Positions 7,827 to 15,057 of a stretch of DNA of 23,725 bases are shown here, one piece after another. The notes beneath the pieces were generated by a model. It saw only the letters and a list, made by a program, of their open reading frames with translations, was not told where the DNA came from and did not search any database. The stretch lies in NCBI GenBank assembly GCA_035639875.1, contig DASQXE010000002.1:1-23725 (forward strand), written 5' to 3'. The position numbers and the translations under genes were made by a program. This stretch comes from JAIBJP01 sp035639875. Lineage in GTDB: Bacteria > Actinomycetota > Thermoleophilia > Gaiellales > Gaiellaceae. How positions within the stretch are numbered: position 1 is the stretch's first letter; each line of letters starts with the position of its first letter.

Positions 7827-8216
7827 CTACACCCCTCGAGGAGACGAATCGTGCAGGGCAACCCGCATGAGGTCGCGGATCGAGATGATTCCGGCGACTC
7901 GTCCTTGGTCGACCACCGGGAGGTGGCGGAAGCCGCCGTGGATCATGAGCGAGGCGGCGTGGTCGGTCGTGTCGGAGGTCTCGATCGTCTCGGGATGCCG
8001 CGTCATCCAGTCGCTCACACGGGCGTCCTCGCTGTAGCCGGTCGCCACGGCCCGCATGAGGTCGCGCTCCGTAAGGATGCCGTCTAGGCGGTCGCCTTCC
8101 ATGACGAGCACCGCTCCCACCCCACGGGCGACCATCCGTTTGGCCGCCTCGCCGAGCCGGTCGTCGGCGGCGACGGTGAGCAGATCGCCCGACATGTGGT
8201 CGGCGACAACGGGCAT
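7827..8216 (-). CDS. Twin CBS-domain protein
   Basis: A 129-aa cytosolic protein made of two CBS domains in tandem. The first (about 7-60) reads VADHMSGDLLTVAADD ... GVGAVLVMEGDRLDGILTERDLMRAV, the second (about 67-122) VSDWMTRHPETIETSD ... GFRHLPVVDQGRVAGIISIRDLMRVA. Each ends in the usual G(I)(L/I)(T/S)xRDLMR motif, which in this family often contributes to adenosine-nucleotide binding in the cleft between the two domains. There is no fused effector domain, so it is likely a nucleotide-sensing regulator of another protein. ATG at 8216 with AGGAT before it. It is nine bases after arsC and 18 bases before the receiver gene on the same strand. Confidence 0.93.
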   Translation of the reverse strand: MPVVADHMSGDLLTVAADDRLGEAAKRMVARGVGAVLVMEGDRLDGILTERDLMRAVATGYSEDARVSDWMTRHPETIETSDTTDHAASLMIHGGFRHLPVVDQGRVAGIISIRDLMRVALHDSSPRGV

Positions 8217-8225
8217 GGCGGGATC

Positions 8226-8609
8226 CTAAAGCTGGCGGATGAGCACGTCGACCCGGCGGGCGATCTCGTTGCGGATGCCGCGTACCTCGTCGAGCGAACG
8301 GCCGGCCGGGTCCTCTAGGTCCCAGTCGACGTAGCGCTTGCCCGGGATGATCGGGCACTCGTCACCGCAGCCCATCGTGACGACGACATCCGCCCACTCG
8401 GCGTCGGCTCGCTCGAGCGCCCTCGGACGGTCGTTCGAGAGGTCGAACCCCTCTTCGGTCATGACGGAGACGACTTCCGGATGGACACGTCCCGCCGGTC
8501 GCGTCCCCGCTGAGCGCGCCTCGTGGCCTGCGGCCCTCTGGCCAAAGAACGCCTGTGCCATCTGCGAGCGGCCGGCATTCTGCACGCAGACGAACAGGAC
8601 TCGGGCTAC
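8226..8609 (-). CDS. arsC: Arsenate reductase of the low-molecular-weight phosphatase fold
   Basis: The protein reads VLFVCVQNAGRSQMAQAFF, containing the catalytic CX5R loop (cysteine codon 8588-8586), then ARSAGTRPAGRVHPE, EEGFDLSNDRPRAL, and VVTMGCGDECP followed by KRYVDWDLEDPAG and a helix RGIRNEIARRVDVLI. The MGCGDECP and DWDLEDP blocks match actinobacterial arsenate reductases, including mycothiol-dependent ones; it should reduce arsenate to arsenite in the cytosol. The start is a puzzle. The first ordinary start codon in this frame (GTG 8585) lies after the catalytic cysteine, and from there up to the TGA stop near 8690 I find no ATG, GTG or TTG. The boundary given (8609) marks the extent of family-like sequence; CTG at 8597 is the nearest plausible unusual start. 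It overlaps the end of phoP, so coupling is likely. Confidence 0.85.
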   Translation of the reverse strand, partial: VARVLFVCVQNAGRSQMAQAFFGQRAAGHEARSAGTRPAGRVHPEVVSVMTEEGFDLSNDRPRALERADAEWADVVVTMGCGDECPIIPGKRYVDWDLEDPAGRSLDEVRGIRNEIARRVDVLIRQL

Positions 8610-9301
8610 TTGGGAACCGCCTCGAGCTTGTACCCGACGCCGTAGCGGGTCTGGATGAACGTGTGGCGGGCCCCGTGAGATTCGATCTTGTCGCGCAGCT
8701 TGCGCACGAAGACGTCAACCGTACGGTCGCGGCGCGTGAGTCTGCGCCCCCACACCTTCTGCAGGAGCTCGTCCCGCGTGACGACCCGCTCCGCGTCGAG
8801 GGCGAGCGCGTACAGGAGCCGGAACTCCGTGGGCGTCAGTTCCGCACTCTTCCCGTTGACGTACGCCTGCACGTTGAGCGGGTCGATGCGGAGCTCTTGA
8901 AACTCGATTGGCTCGCCGCGCCGTTCGTCCTGCACGCGGACGCCACGACGAGCCGCCGCGCGCACGCGCGCGACAAGCTCTTTCATCGAGAACGGCTTCA
9001 CGAGGTAATCGTCGGCACCGATCTCGAGCGCGTGGACGCGGTCGTGCTCCGTGCCGCGCGCGCTGACCACGACGATCGGGGTTCCGATTCCCTCTGCACG
9101 GGCCGTCTCGATCAGCTTCCAGCCGTCGACCCCGGGAAGCATGAGATCCAGGACGCAGACGTCCGGCTTCTCGTACCGAAGCCGCGCGAGGCCGGGCTCA
9201 CCGCGATTGACCCAGAGGGGGTCGAAGCCCGCCGCTGTCAGGTGGCTCGCCATTCCCTGCGCGATCACCTCGTCGTCCTCGATGATGAGAACCTTCGGCA
9301 T
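8606..9301 (-). CDS. phoP: OmpR/PhoB-family response regulator (PhoP/RegX3-like)
   Basis: A 231-aa two-domain regulator. Receiver: VLIIEDDEVIAQG (acidic D9/D10), phosphoacceptor D52 in VCVLDLMLPGVDGW, S80 in VVVSARG and K102 in DDYLVKPFS. The winged-helix DNA-binding domain covers about 130-228, with LTPTEFRLLYALALDAERVVTRDELLQKVWG, then RTVDVFVRKLRDKIE, then TRYGVGYKLE, the OmpR/PhoB pattern. It is divergently transcribed from the phoR-like kinase gene with 48 bases between starts, and its neighbour is the pst operon, so it is assigned as the phosphate-starvation regulator (PhoP or RegX3 in actinobacteria). A PHO-box-like repeat lies 25-57 bases upstream of its ATG, consistent with autoregulation. 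Its final codons overlap the arsC frame. Confidence 0.9.
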   Translation of the reverse strand: MPKVLIIEDDEVIAQGMASHLTAAGFDPLWVNRGEPGLARLRYEKPDVCVLDLMLPGVDGWKLIETARAEGIGTPIVVVSARGTEHDRVHALEIGADDYLVKPFSMKELVARVRAAARRGVRVQDERRGEPIEFQELRIDPLNVQAYVNGKSAELTPTEFRLLYALALDAERVVTRDELLQKVWGRRLTRRDRTVDVFVRKLRDKIESHGARHTFIQTRYGVGYKLEAVPK

Positions 9302-9325
9302 GCTGTACTCGGATGATGCCGCGTT

Positions 9326-9358
9326 CGATGGTTTACGAGTAGTGAAGAAGTGGTGAAA
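9326..9358 (-). promoter_or_regulatory. PHO-box-like triple direct repeat between phoP and phoR
   Basis: On the minus strand three consecutive 11-base units read TTTCACCACTT (9358-9348), CTTCACTACTC (9347-9337) and GTAAACCATCG (9336-9326). The TTCACC-like core repeated every 11 bases is the layout of actinobacterial PhoP-binding direct repeat units. The site lies upstream of phoP and covers the GTG start of phoR (9350), so bound PhoP could control both directions. Base positions are seen directly; binding is inferred. Confidence 0.6.
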
Positions 9359-10300
9359 GACCTGTTTCGTCGCGGGACGCGCGCCGAGCCGGTGGACGCG
9401 CTTCGACTAGAGGCCGAACGGGGCCGCATGCTCATCGAGGAAAGCCGCGAGATCGTCGTCGTGCTCGACGAGGAGGAGCGGGTGGTCGCGGCGAGCCGGC
9501 GCGCGCGAGAGCTGTTCGAGGAGCTCGAGGAAGGCTCACCGCCTCCTCCCAGTGTCCAACGCGGCTCCGAGGTGGCGGTCTCTTACGAGGTCGACGGGCG
9601 CGCCGAGACGCTCCTCTACCTCCGCGACCCCGGCGACATGGCTGCCTACGAGGAGCTCCGTGCCGGCTTCACGGCCTCCGTCTCGCACGAGCTACGCACT
9701 CCGCTGGCCCGCCTGCTCTCCCTCCTCGAGACCGCGCTCCTCCCGAAAGCCGACCGCGAGGCGCTCATCGAGCAGGCTCGCGCCGAGGTCGGCCAAATCG
9801 GTGAGCTCATCGACGACGTCCTCTTCCTGAGCGAGCTCGAGTCGGGCCGTGAAATCGTCGCGCTCGGATCGACCGAAGCACTGCCGATCCTCGAAGAGGT
9901 GGCCGGACAGCTTGCGGATCAGGCGGCGCGCGCCGGCGTCACGATCGAGGTCACGGGAGACGAGCGCGCCGAGCTCCCGCTTCGGCCGCGAATGATCCGA
10001 GTGCTCGCTCAGAACCTCGCAGAGAACGCGATCCGCTACGCCGGCCCTGGCGCGAAGCTGGCGCTATCCGTGCGCGAAGGCGTTCTCGAGGCCTCGGACA
10101 CCGGAGCGGGCGTGACCGAGGACGACCTCCCGCGCCTCTTCGAACGCTTCTACCGCGCCGACCGCGCGCGCGCATCCCGCGGGACAGGCCTCGGCCTCGC
10201 AATCGTCAAGCACGTCGTGACCTCCGCCGGCGGCACCGTCGAGGCAACGGGCGAGCGTGGCCAGGGCTTGACGGTCCGTGCCACCTTCCCCACTTCGTAA
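9350..10300 (+). CDS. phoR: Soluble PhoR-like sensor histidine kinase
   Basis: A 316-aa kinase. Residues about 24-95 look like a small PAS domain (IVVVLDEEERVVAASRRARELFE ... TLLYLRDPGD). HisKA follows with phosphorylated H113 in FTASVSHELRTPLARLLSLLE, then an HATPase domain with N-box NLAENAIRYAG, G1 DTGAGV, F-box FERFYRADRARA and G2 RGTGLGLAIVKHV. No hydrophobic segment long enough to span a membrane is present, and the frame meets a stop at 9314 with no start codon in between, so an N-terminal anchor has not been overlooked. In this family (PhoR/SenX3) membrane anchoring is usual; here the kinase would work in the cytosol, presumably reading PstSCAB status through PhoU. GTG at 9350 or 9353. 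Divergent from phoP, and 83 bases before pstS. Confidence 0.88.
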   Translation: MVKDLFRRGTRAEPVDALRLEAERGRMLIEESREIVVVLDEEERVVAASRRARELFEELEEGSPPPPSVQRGSEVAVSYEVDGRAETLLYLRDPGDMAAYEELRAGFTASVSHELRTPLARLLSLLETALLPKADREALIEQARAEVGQIGELIDDVLFLSELESGREIVALGSTEALPILEEVAGQLADQAARAGVTIEVTGDERAELPLRPRMIRVLAQNLAENAIRYAGPGAKLALSVREGVLEASDTGAGVTEDDLPRLFERFYRADRARASRGTGLGLAIVKHVVTSAGGTVEATGERGQGLTVRATFPTS

Positions 10301-10328
10301 CCACTTCTTCACGACGTTTCAGCCCACG
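10296..10328 (+). promoter_or_regulatory. PHO-box-like repeat upstream of pstS
   Basis: This site spans the phoR stop codon and the phoR-pstS gap. Units read CGTAACCACTT (10296-10306) and CTTCACGACGT (10307-10317), followed by a shifted TTCAGCC. Its core ACCACTTCTTCAC (10300-10312) is an exact 13-base match, in inverted orientation, to 9342-9354 in the phoP/phoR site. It lies 56-88 bases before the pstS GTG, where an activator site would be expected. The third unit is poor. Binding by PhoP is inferred. Confidence 0.5.
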
Positions 10329-10383
10329 GCCCTTCGGCCTGCGCGGACACTCGGTGCGAGAGGAACGACGCGAAAGGAGCAGC

Positions 10384-11496
10384 GTGGGAATTCGCCCATT
10401 GACCATCGCAGCGGCCGCGATCACCGCGGCGGTTGCCATTCTGGCCGCCGGCTGCGGCGGTGAATCCAACGGCCAGGCGGCGAACGCCGCGAGCTCGACC
10501 GGCGGTCAGAGCCTTTCCGGTGAAATCGCAGGCGCCGGCTCGACCGCGCAGCAAGCGGCACAAGAAGCGTGGATCTCAGCGTTTCAACAGCAGAATCCGG
10601 ACGTAACCATTGCGTACGACCCCGTCGGGTCGGGCGGCGGCCGGGAAGCGTTCATCGCGGGCGGCAAGACCGTCTTCGCCGGTAGCGACTCGGCCCTCGC
10701 CGACGAAGAGCTCACCGGAGCGCAGAAGCGTTGCGGCGGCCCGGACAAGCTCGTCGAAATCCCCGACTACGTCTCCCCCATCGCGATCGCGTACAACGTC
10801 TCCGGCGTCGACAGCCTCAAGCTGACTCCCGAGACGCTGGGGAAGATCTTCCGGGGAGACATCAAGAAGTGGAACGACCCGGCCATCGCAGCGGAAAACC
10901 CGGGCGTCGATTTTCCGGACACGGACATCACGCCGGTCCATCGCTCCGATGAATCAGGGACAACTGCCAACTTCACCGATTACCTCCACCAGGTGGTGCC
11001 CAACGTGTGGACGGACGAGCCGGACAGCAACTGGCCTCTCAAGGGCGGCGAGGCCGCCGAGGGCACGTCGGGTGTCGTCGATGCGATCAAGAACGGCGAC
11101 GGGACGATCGGCTACGCGGACGAGAGCCAGGTCGGCGACCTCGGCAAGGCCGAGATCAAGGTCGGCAGCGAGTTCGTGGGCCCGAGCGCTGAAGCTGCAG
11201 CCAAGATCTTCGCCGACTCGCAGAAGAGCGACGATCCCGGCAAGAACGTCTTCACCTACGTCCTGAACCGCAAGACCGAGTCGTCCGGTACGTATCCGAT
11301 CGTTCTCGTGTCGTATCTCATGGGTTGCACGCAGTACAGCTCGCCGAGCGACGCGAAAATCGTGAAGGCGTACTTCAACTACATCATCAGCGCGCAGGGT
11401 CAGCAGACGGGCAACCAAGCGGCCGGCTCCGCTCCGCTGAGCGACCAGGTCCACCAGCAGATCCAGCCGGCCGTCGACGCGATCGGCGCCGCCTAG
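10384..11496 (+). CDS. pstS: Phosphate ABC transporter substrate-binding lipoprotein
   Basis: A 370-aa phosphate-binding protein. GTG 10384 is chosen because AAAGGAG (10373-10379) sits just before it; a GTG ten codons upstream lacks this. A lipoprotein signal ends in LAAGC, with C24 lipidated, so the protein is tethered outside the membrane. PstS motifs: GAGSTAQQAAQEAW, YDPVGSGGGREAF (phosphate-contact loop), FAGSDSALADEE, IPDYVSPIAIAYNV, FRGDIKKWNDPAIA and HRSDESGTTANFTDYL (second phosphate-contact loop), followed by GTSGVVDAIKNGDGTIGYAD. It captures phosphate and delivers it to PstCA. First gene of the pst operon and preceded by a PHO-box-like site. pstC follows after 19 bases with no evident terminator between. 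Confidence 0.96.
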   Translation: MGIRPLTIAAAAITAAVAILAAGCGGESNGQAANAASSTGGQSLSGEIAGAGSTAQQAAQEAWISAFQQQNPDVTIAYDPVGSGGGREAFIAGGKTVFAGSDSALADEELTGAQKRCGGPDKLVEIPDYVSPIAIAYNVSGVDSLKLTPETLGKIFRGDIKKWNDPAIAAENPGVDFPDTDITPVHRSDESGTTANFTDYLHQVVPNVWTDEPDSNWPLKGGEAAEGTSGVVDAIKNGDGTIGYADESQVGDLGKAEIKVGSEFVGPSAEAAAKIFADSQKSDDPGKNVFTYVLNRKTESSGTYPIVLVSYLMGCTQYSSPSDAKIVKAYFNYIISAQGQQTGNQAAGSAPLSDQVHQQIQPAVDAIGAA

Positions 11497-11515
11497 ACGG
11501 ATCACTGAGAGACGG

Positions 11516-12454
11516 TTGAACGCCCGAAGCGACAGTCTCACTCGAACCAAGGTCACCCGCCCGAGCCGGGCGGGTGACCGGCTTTTCGCCGGCATCGCCA
11601 CCGGCGCCGGCGTGACCATCCTCGCGCTCCTCGCAGGGGTCGCGATCTTCCTAGTCATGAAGTCGTGGCCGGCGCTAACGGCGCGTGCGGACGAGCTCCC
11701 GGGAAATCAGAACTTCGCGCACTACGTCTGGCCGCTCGCCTTCGGGACACTTCTCTCGGCCGGTATCGCGATCGTGATCGCCGTCCCGCTGGCTGTCGGT
11801 GTCGCCCTCTTCATCACACACTTCGCACCGCGGCGACTGGCCTCGACGCTGTCGGCCCTCGTCGACCTGCTCGCAGCGATTCCGAGCGTCATCTACGGAC
11901 TGTGGGGCATCGCGGTCCTGGGGCCCAAGTCGGTCGGGCTGCAGAGATGGCTGTACGACCACCTCGCATTCCTGCCGTTCTTCAAAGGGCCACCCTCCGC
12001 GACCGGCCGCACGATGCTAGTCGTGGGAGTCGTGCTCGCCATCATGATCCTTCCGATCATCAGCGCGATCGTCCGAGAGGTATTCGCGCAGGCGCCGCGC
12101 AGCCTCAAAGAGGGATCCCTGGCGCTTGGCGCGACCCGGTGGGAGATGATCAGGATGGTCGTCCTACCGTTCGGGCGGCCGGCGATCATCAGTGCCACGA
12201 TGCTCGGCCTGGGGCGAGCGCTCGGAGAGACGATGGCCGTGGCGATCATCCTCTCCGTTTCCGGGATCGTGACCTTCAACGTCGTGAGCCCGAGCAACCC
12301 CTCCACGATCGCGGCCAACATCGCACTCAACTTCCCCGAATCGTCGGGGATCAAGGTCAACGCGCTCATCGCCTCCGGGCTCGTCCTCTTCGGAATCACC
12401 CTCGTCGTCAACATGGGCGCTCGCCTCGTCATTGCGCGAGGGGTGAGAAGCTGA
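11516..12454 (+). CDS. pstC: Phosphate ABC transporter permease PstC
   Basis: A 312-aa inner-membrane permease with about six membrane segments: one near 24-47, then a BPD_transp_1 domain from about 75. The EAA loop that contacts PstB reads [20 protein letters not shown], followed by [26 protein letters not shown], typical of PstC. The segment [16 protein letters not shown] is also diagnostic. An extracytoplasmic loop between the first two segments ([25 protein letters not shown]) is present as in homologues. TTG start at 11516 after GAGAGACGG. The stop TGA (12452-12454) shares one base with the pstA ATG, so the two permease halves are translationally coupled for equal production. Confidence 0.96.
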   Translation: MNARSDSLTRTKVTRPSRAGDRLFAGIATGAGVTILALLAGVAIFLVMKSWPALTARADELPGNQNFAHYVWPLAFGTLLSAGIAIVIAVPLAVGVALFITHFAPRRLASTLSALVDLLAAIPSVIYGLWGIAVLGPKSVGLQRWLYDHLAFLPFFKGPPSATGRTMLVVGVVLAIMILPIISAIVREVFAQAPRSLKEGSLALGATRWEMIRMVVLPFGRPAIISATMLGLGRALGETMAVAIILSVSGIVTFNVVSPSNPSTIAANIALNFPESSGIKVNALIASGLVLFGITLVVNMGARLVIARGVRS

Positions 12455-13500
12455 TGGAGGTCGCCGCCCCGCGCCTGCCCCGCTATCGGCATCTGCCCGC
12501 GTGGGCGCCCTGGGCGGTTTACGGAGCTGCGCTCGCACTCGCCTTCGCCATGTCGCGGATGACCGGCGTCAACGTCGCACTGCTAGCCGTCGCCGCCGTC
12601 GTTCTCGCCGGCCTCGTCGTTCATGCGTGGTCGCGAACGGTCGAAGGCGCTCGTCAGGCGGTGGACCGCACGGCGACCCTGGCCGTCACGTCGGCGTTCG
12701 CGCTCGCGCTGGTTCCGCTCGTTTCCCTCCTCGTCACCGTCGTTCGGAAGGGCGCCGAGCGCTTCGACCTCGAGTTCTTCACGCACTCGCTGCGGAACGT
12801 CGTCGGCGAGGGCGGTGGCGCCGTCCACGCAATCGTCGGGACACTGATCATCACGGCCGTCGCGGCAGCCGTCTCCGTACCAATCGGAATCCTGTGTGCG
12901 ATCTACCTCCGCGAATACGGGCGCGGCAAACTCGCGGCCGCCGTCACCTTTTTCGTCGACGTTATGACCGGAATTCCGTCGATCGTCGCCGGTCTCTTTG
13001 CCTACGCGGTGTTCGCGATCGTCCTCGGCCCCGGGATCCGGTTGGGCGTGATTGGAGCCGTCGCGCTCAGCGTTCTGATGCTACCGATCGTCGTCCGCTC
13101 GACCGAGGAGATGCTGAGGATCGTCCCCGACGAACTGCGGGAAGCCTCGTACGCCCTCGGCATCGCGAAGTGGCGGACGGTCGTCAAGGTGGTGCTCCCC
13201 ACGGCGCTTGCCGGAATCGTCACCGGAGTCATGCTGGCGATCGCGCGGGTCGTCGGGGAGACGGCACCGTTGCTCGTCACGACGGGCGTCATCACGTCCG
13301 TGAACACGAATCCGTTCGCGGGGCGGATGATGAACCTGTCCGTCTTCGCGTACTACGAGTACAAGACGCCGGGCGTGCCGCCGGAGCCCTATTTCGCGCG
13401 AGCGTGGGCGGCAGCCCTGACCCTCATTATCATCGTGCTGGCGCTCTACACGGTGGCGCGTCTCGTGTCGCGCCGCTATGGCACCGAGATTCGACGCTGA
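12454..13500 (+). CDS. pstA: Phosphate ABC transporter permease PstA
   Basis: A 348-aa permease. The open frame extends far upstream, but the ATG at 12454 in the TGATG overlap with pstC is the sensible start. It has two extra N-terminal membrane segments (about 15-60), a segment at about 73-95, then the permease domain with [19 protein letters not shown] and the EAA loop [48 protein letters not shown], which is characteristic of PstA. The region [18 protein letters not shown] and the C-terminal segment also match. It pairs with PstC to form the channel. The stop TGA ends at 13500 and shares its last base with the pstB ATG. Confidence 0.95.
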   Translation: MEVAAPRLPRYRHLPAWAPWAVYGAALALAFAMSRMTGVNVALLAVAAVVLAGLVVHAWSRTVEGARQAVDRTATLAVTSAFALALVPLVSLLVTVVRKGAERFDLEFFTHSLRNVVGEGGGAVHAIVGTLIITAVAAAVSVPIGILCAIYLREYGRGKLAAAVTFFVDVMTGIPSIVAGLFAYAVFAIVLGPGIRLGVIGAVALSVLMLPIVVRSTEEMLRIVPDELREASYALGIAKWRTVVKVVLPTALAGIVTGVMLAIARVVGETAPLLVTTGVITSVNTNPFAGRMMNLSVFAYYEYKTPGVPPEPYFARAWAAALTLIIIVLALYTVARLVSRRYGTEIRR

Positions 13501-14345
13501 TGGCGACGAGCGCTTCTAGGGAACAAGTGGAGACTCAGCAAACCGCCACACCGACGACCGCGTCCGGCCCAACTGCGATCGAGGTCTCTGAGCTCAACCT
13601 CTACTACGGTTCGTTCTTGGCCGTCGCCGACGTGAACATGTCGATCGAGCGCAACAAGGCGACGGCCCTCATCGGTGCGTCGGGATGCGGTAAGTCGACG
13701 TTCCTTCGCTCCTTGAACCGCATGCATGAACTCGTTCCCGGAGCGCGAGCGGAGGGGACTATCGCCCTCGATGGCGAGGACGTCTACAGCCCGACCGTCG
13801 ACCCGGTCGCGGTGCGCCGGCGGGTGGGGATGGTCTTCCAGGCGCCTAATCCGTTCCCAACGATGTCGATCTACGACAATGTCGCGGCCGGCCTGAAGCT
13901 CAACAGCAGGCGAATCAAGAAGGCTGATCTCGACGTGATCGTGGAGCGGTCCCTGCGCGGCGCGAACTTGTGGGATGAAGTGAAGGATCGCCTCGACAAG
14001 CCGGGGTCGGGGCTTTCGGGTGGACAGCAGCAGCGTCTTTGCATCGCGCGCGCGACCGCGATCGAGCCGGAGGTTCTCCTCATGGATGAGCCGGCGTCGG
14101 CTCTCGACCCGATCTCGACGCTCGCCATCGAGGATCTCGTACAGGAGCTGAAACGCGAATACACGATCGTGATCGTCACCCACAACATGCAGCAGGCGAG
14201 CCGCGCGAGCGACATCACCGGTTTCTTCAACATCGAGGCCGCAGGACAGCCTGGGCGCCTCGTCGAGATGGACACCACGGAGAAAATCTTCACCAATCCG
14301 TCGAACAAGGCGACCGAGGATTACGTCAGCGGGCGGTTCGGCTGA
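13500..14345 (+). CDS. pstB: Phosphate ABC transporter ATP-binding protein PstB
   Basis: A 281-aa ATPase. The ATG at 13500-13502 overlaps the pstA stop by one base. An unstructured N-terminal stretch of about 25 residues (rich in T, Q, A and S) precedes the ABC domain. Walker A is GASGCGKST (59-67), the Q-loop [10 protein letters not shown] (111-120), the signature [14 protein letters not shown] (172-185), Walker [14 protein letters not shown] (192-204), and the H-loop THNMQQA (H228). PstB-specific features include [15 protein letters not shown] after Walker A and the [16 protein letters not shown] end. It powers phosphate import on the inner face of the membrane. An inverted repeat begins at its stop codon and ends just before phoU. 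Confidence 0.97.
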   Translation: MATSASREQVETQQTATPTTASGPTAIEVSELNLYYGSFLAVADVNMSIERNKATALIGASGCGKSTFLRSLNRMHELVPGARAEGTIALDGEDVYSPTVDPVAVRRRVGMVFQAPNPFPTMSIYDNVAAGLKLNSRRIKKADLDVIVERSLRGANLWDEVKDRLDKPGSGLSGGQQQRLCIARATAIEPEVLLMDEPASALDPISTLAIEDLVQELKREYTIVIVTHNMQQASRASDITGFFNIEAAGQPGRLVEMDTTEKIFTNPSNKATEDYVSGRFG

Positions 14346-14384
14346 TCCGACGCCGCCACTATCTTCGGAGAATCGACGGATCAG
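14342..14384 (+). repeat. Inverted repeat bridging pstB stop and phoU start
   Basis: CTGATCCG (14342-14349) and CGGATCAG (14377-14384) are perfect 8-base inverted copies around a 27-base interval. The left arm contains the pstB stop codon; the right arm ends one base before the phoU GTG and covers its likely ribosome site (GGATCAGG). In the transcript this could fold into a stem that limits PhoU translation or marks a processing point. It has no T-run, so it is not a standard terminator. The sequence symmetry is certain; function is inferred. Confidence 0.5.
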
Positions 14385-14385
14385 G

Positions 14386-15057
14386 GTGCTTCGCTTGAGG
14401 GTCACACTCCAGGAAGATCTCGACCTGCTGGAAGCCTCTCTCCAAGAGGAGGGAGAGCTCGTCCGGCGCGCCCTCCGCGGAGCCTTGAACGCGCTCGAGC
14501 AGCAGGACGCCGAGCTCGCGGACGAGGTCATTGCATTCGACGACCAGGTCGATGCGTGCTACTTCCGCATCGAGACGGGGATCCAGTCGCTGCTCGCCCG
14601 TCAGGCGCCTGCCGCCGTGGACCTCCGGCTCGTCCTGGCGATCCTGCACGTAAATCTGCATCTCGAGCGAATGGCTGACTACTGCGTCACAGTCGCCAAG
14701 CTGACCAAGCTGGTGGCGGGCGCTCCTGCGGATCCGACCCTCGTCGAAGCCTTCGAAGAGATGGGCTCGCGCGCGGAAGAAATGATCCGCGTGGCACTCG
14801 ATTCTTTCGCCGCAAGGGATGTTGACCGGGCGGAGTCGCTCGTCGAGCTCGACGAGCTCATCGACCGCGCCAATCGCCGCGCCGTCAAGCAGGTGATCGC
14901 GCTCGGCGACGACGACGAGCAGCGCGAATGGGGCCTGCGCATGCTGCTCGTGTCACGCTGCCTCGAGCGGATCGGCGATCACGCTGTCGACATCGGCGAG
15001 CAGACCGCGTTCCTCGTCACGGGCGAGTTTCGCGAGTTCACCGACGCATCGCATTAG
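14386..15057 (+). CDS. phoU: Phosphate signalling protein PhoU
   Basis: A 223-aa all-helical protein of the PhoU family, in two similar three-helix bundles. Each bundle carries the ExxxD metal-site motif: LHLERMADYCVTVAKL (E94, D98) and RCLERIGDHAVDIGEQ (E194, D198). The N-terminal helix LQEDLDLLEASLQEEGELVRRAL is typical. PhoU links PstSCAB to PhoR and represses the Pho regulon when phosphate is plentiful; here it would have to act on a soluble PhoR. Start GTG 14386 is likely; TTG 14395 is an alternative. It follows pstB by 40 bases and its last four bases overlap the end of the convergent pit gene. Confidence 0.95.
   Translation: MLRLRVTLQEDLDLLEASLQEEGELVRRALRGALNALEQQDAELADEVIAFDDQVDACYFRIETGIQSLLARQAPAAVDLRLVLAILHVNLHLERMADYCVTVAKLTKLVAGAPADPTLVEAFEEMGSRAEEMIRVALDSFAARDVDRAESLVELDELIDRANRRAVKQVIALGDDDEQREWGLRMLLVSRCLERIGDHAVDIGEQTAFLVTGEFREFTDASH

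Noticed and set aside
7800..7830. Short inverted repeat (CCAC ... GTGG) between the CBS and receiver genes
   Set aside because: Only four paired bases around a long interval; expected by chance in high-GC DNA.
8600..8625. Programmed frameshift joining phoP to arsC
   Set aside because: The arsC frame is the -1 frame relative to phoP, but the bases before the stop (GTTCCCAAGTAG) do not form a good slippery heptamer, and a PhoP-ArsC fusion has no clear sense. Not excluded, but weaker than an unusual start codon.
11665..12453. An N-terminal extension of PstA running back through pstC
   Set aside because: The extension is arginine-rich shadow sequence of pstC; the ATG at 12454 in the TGATG overlap gives a normal-length PstA.
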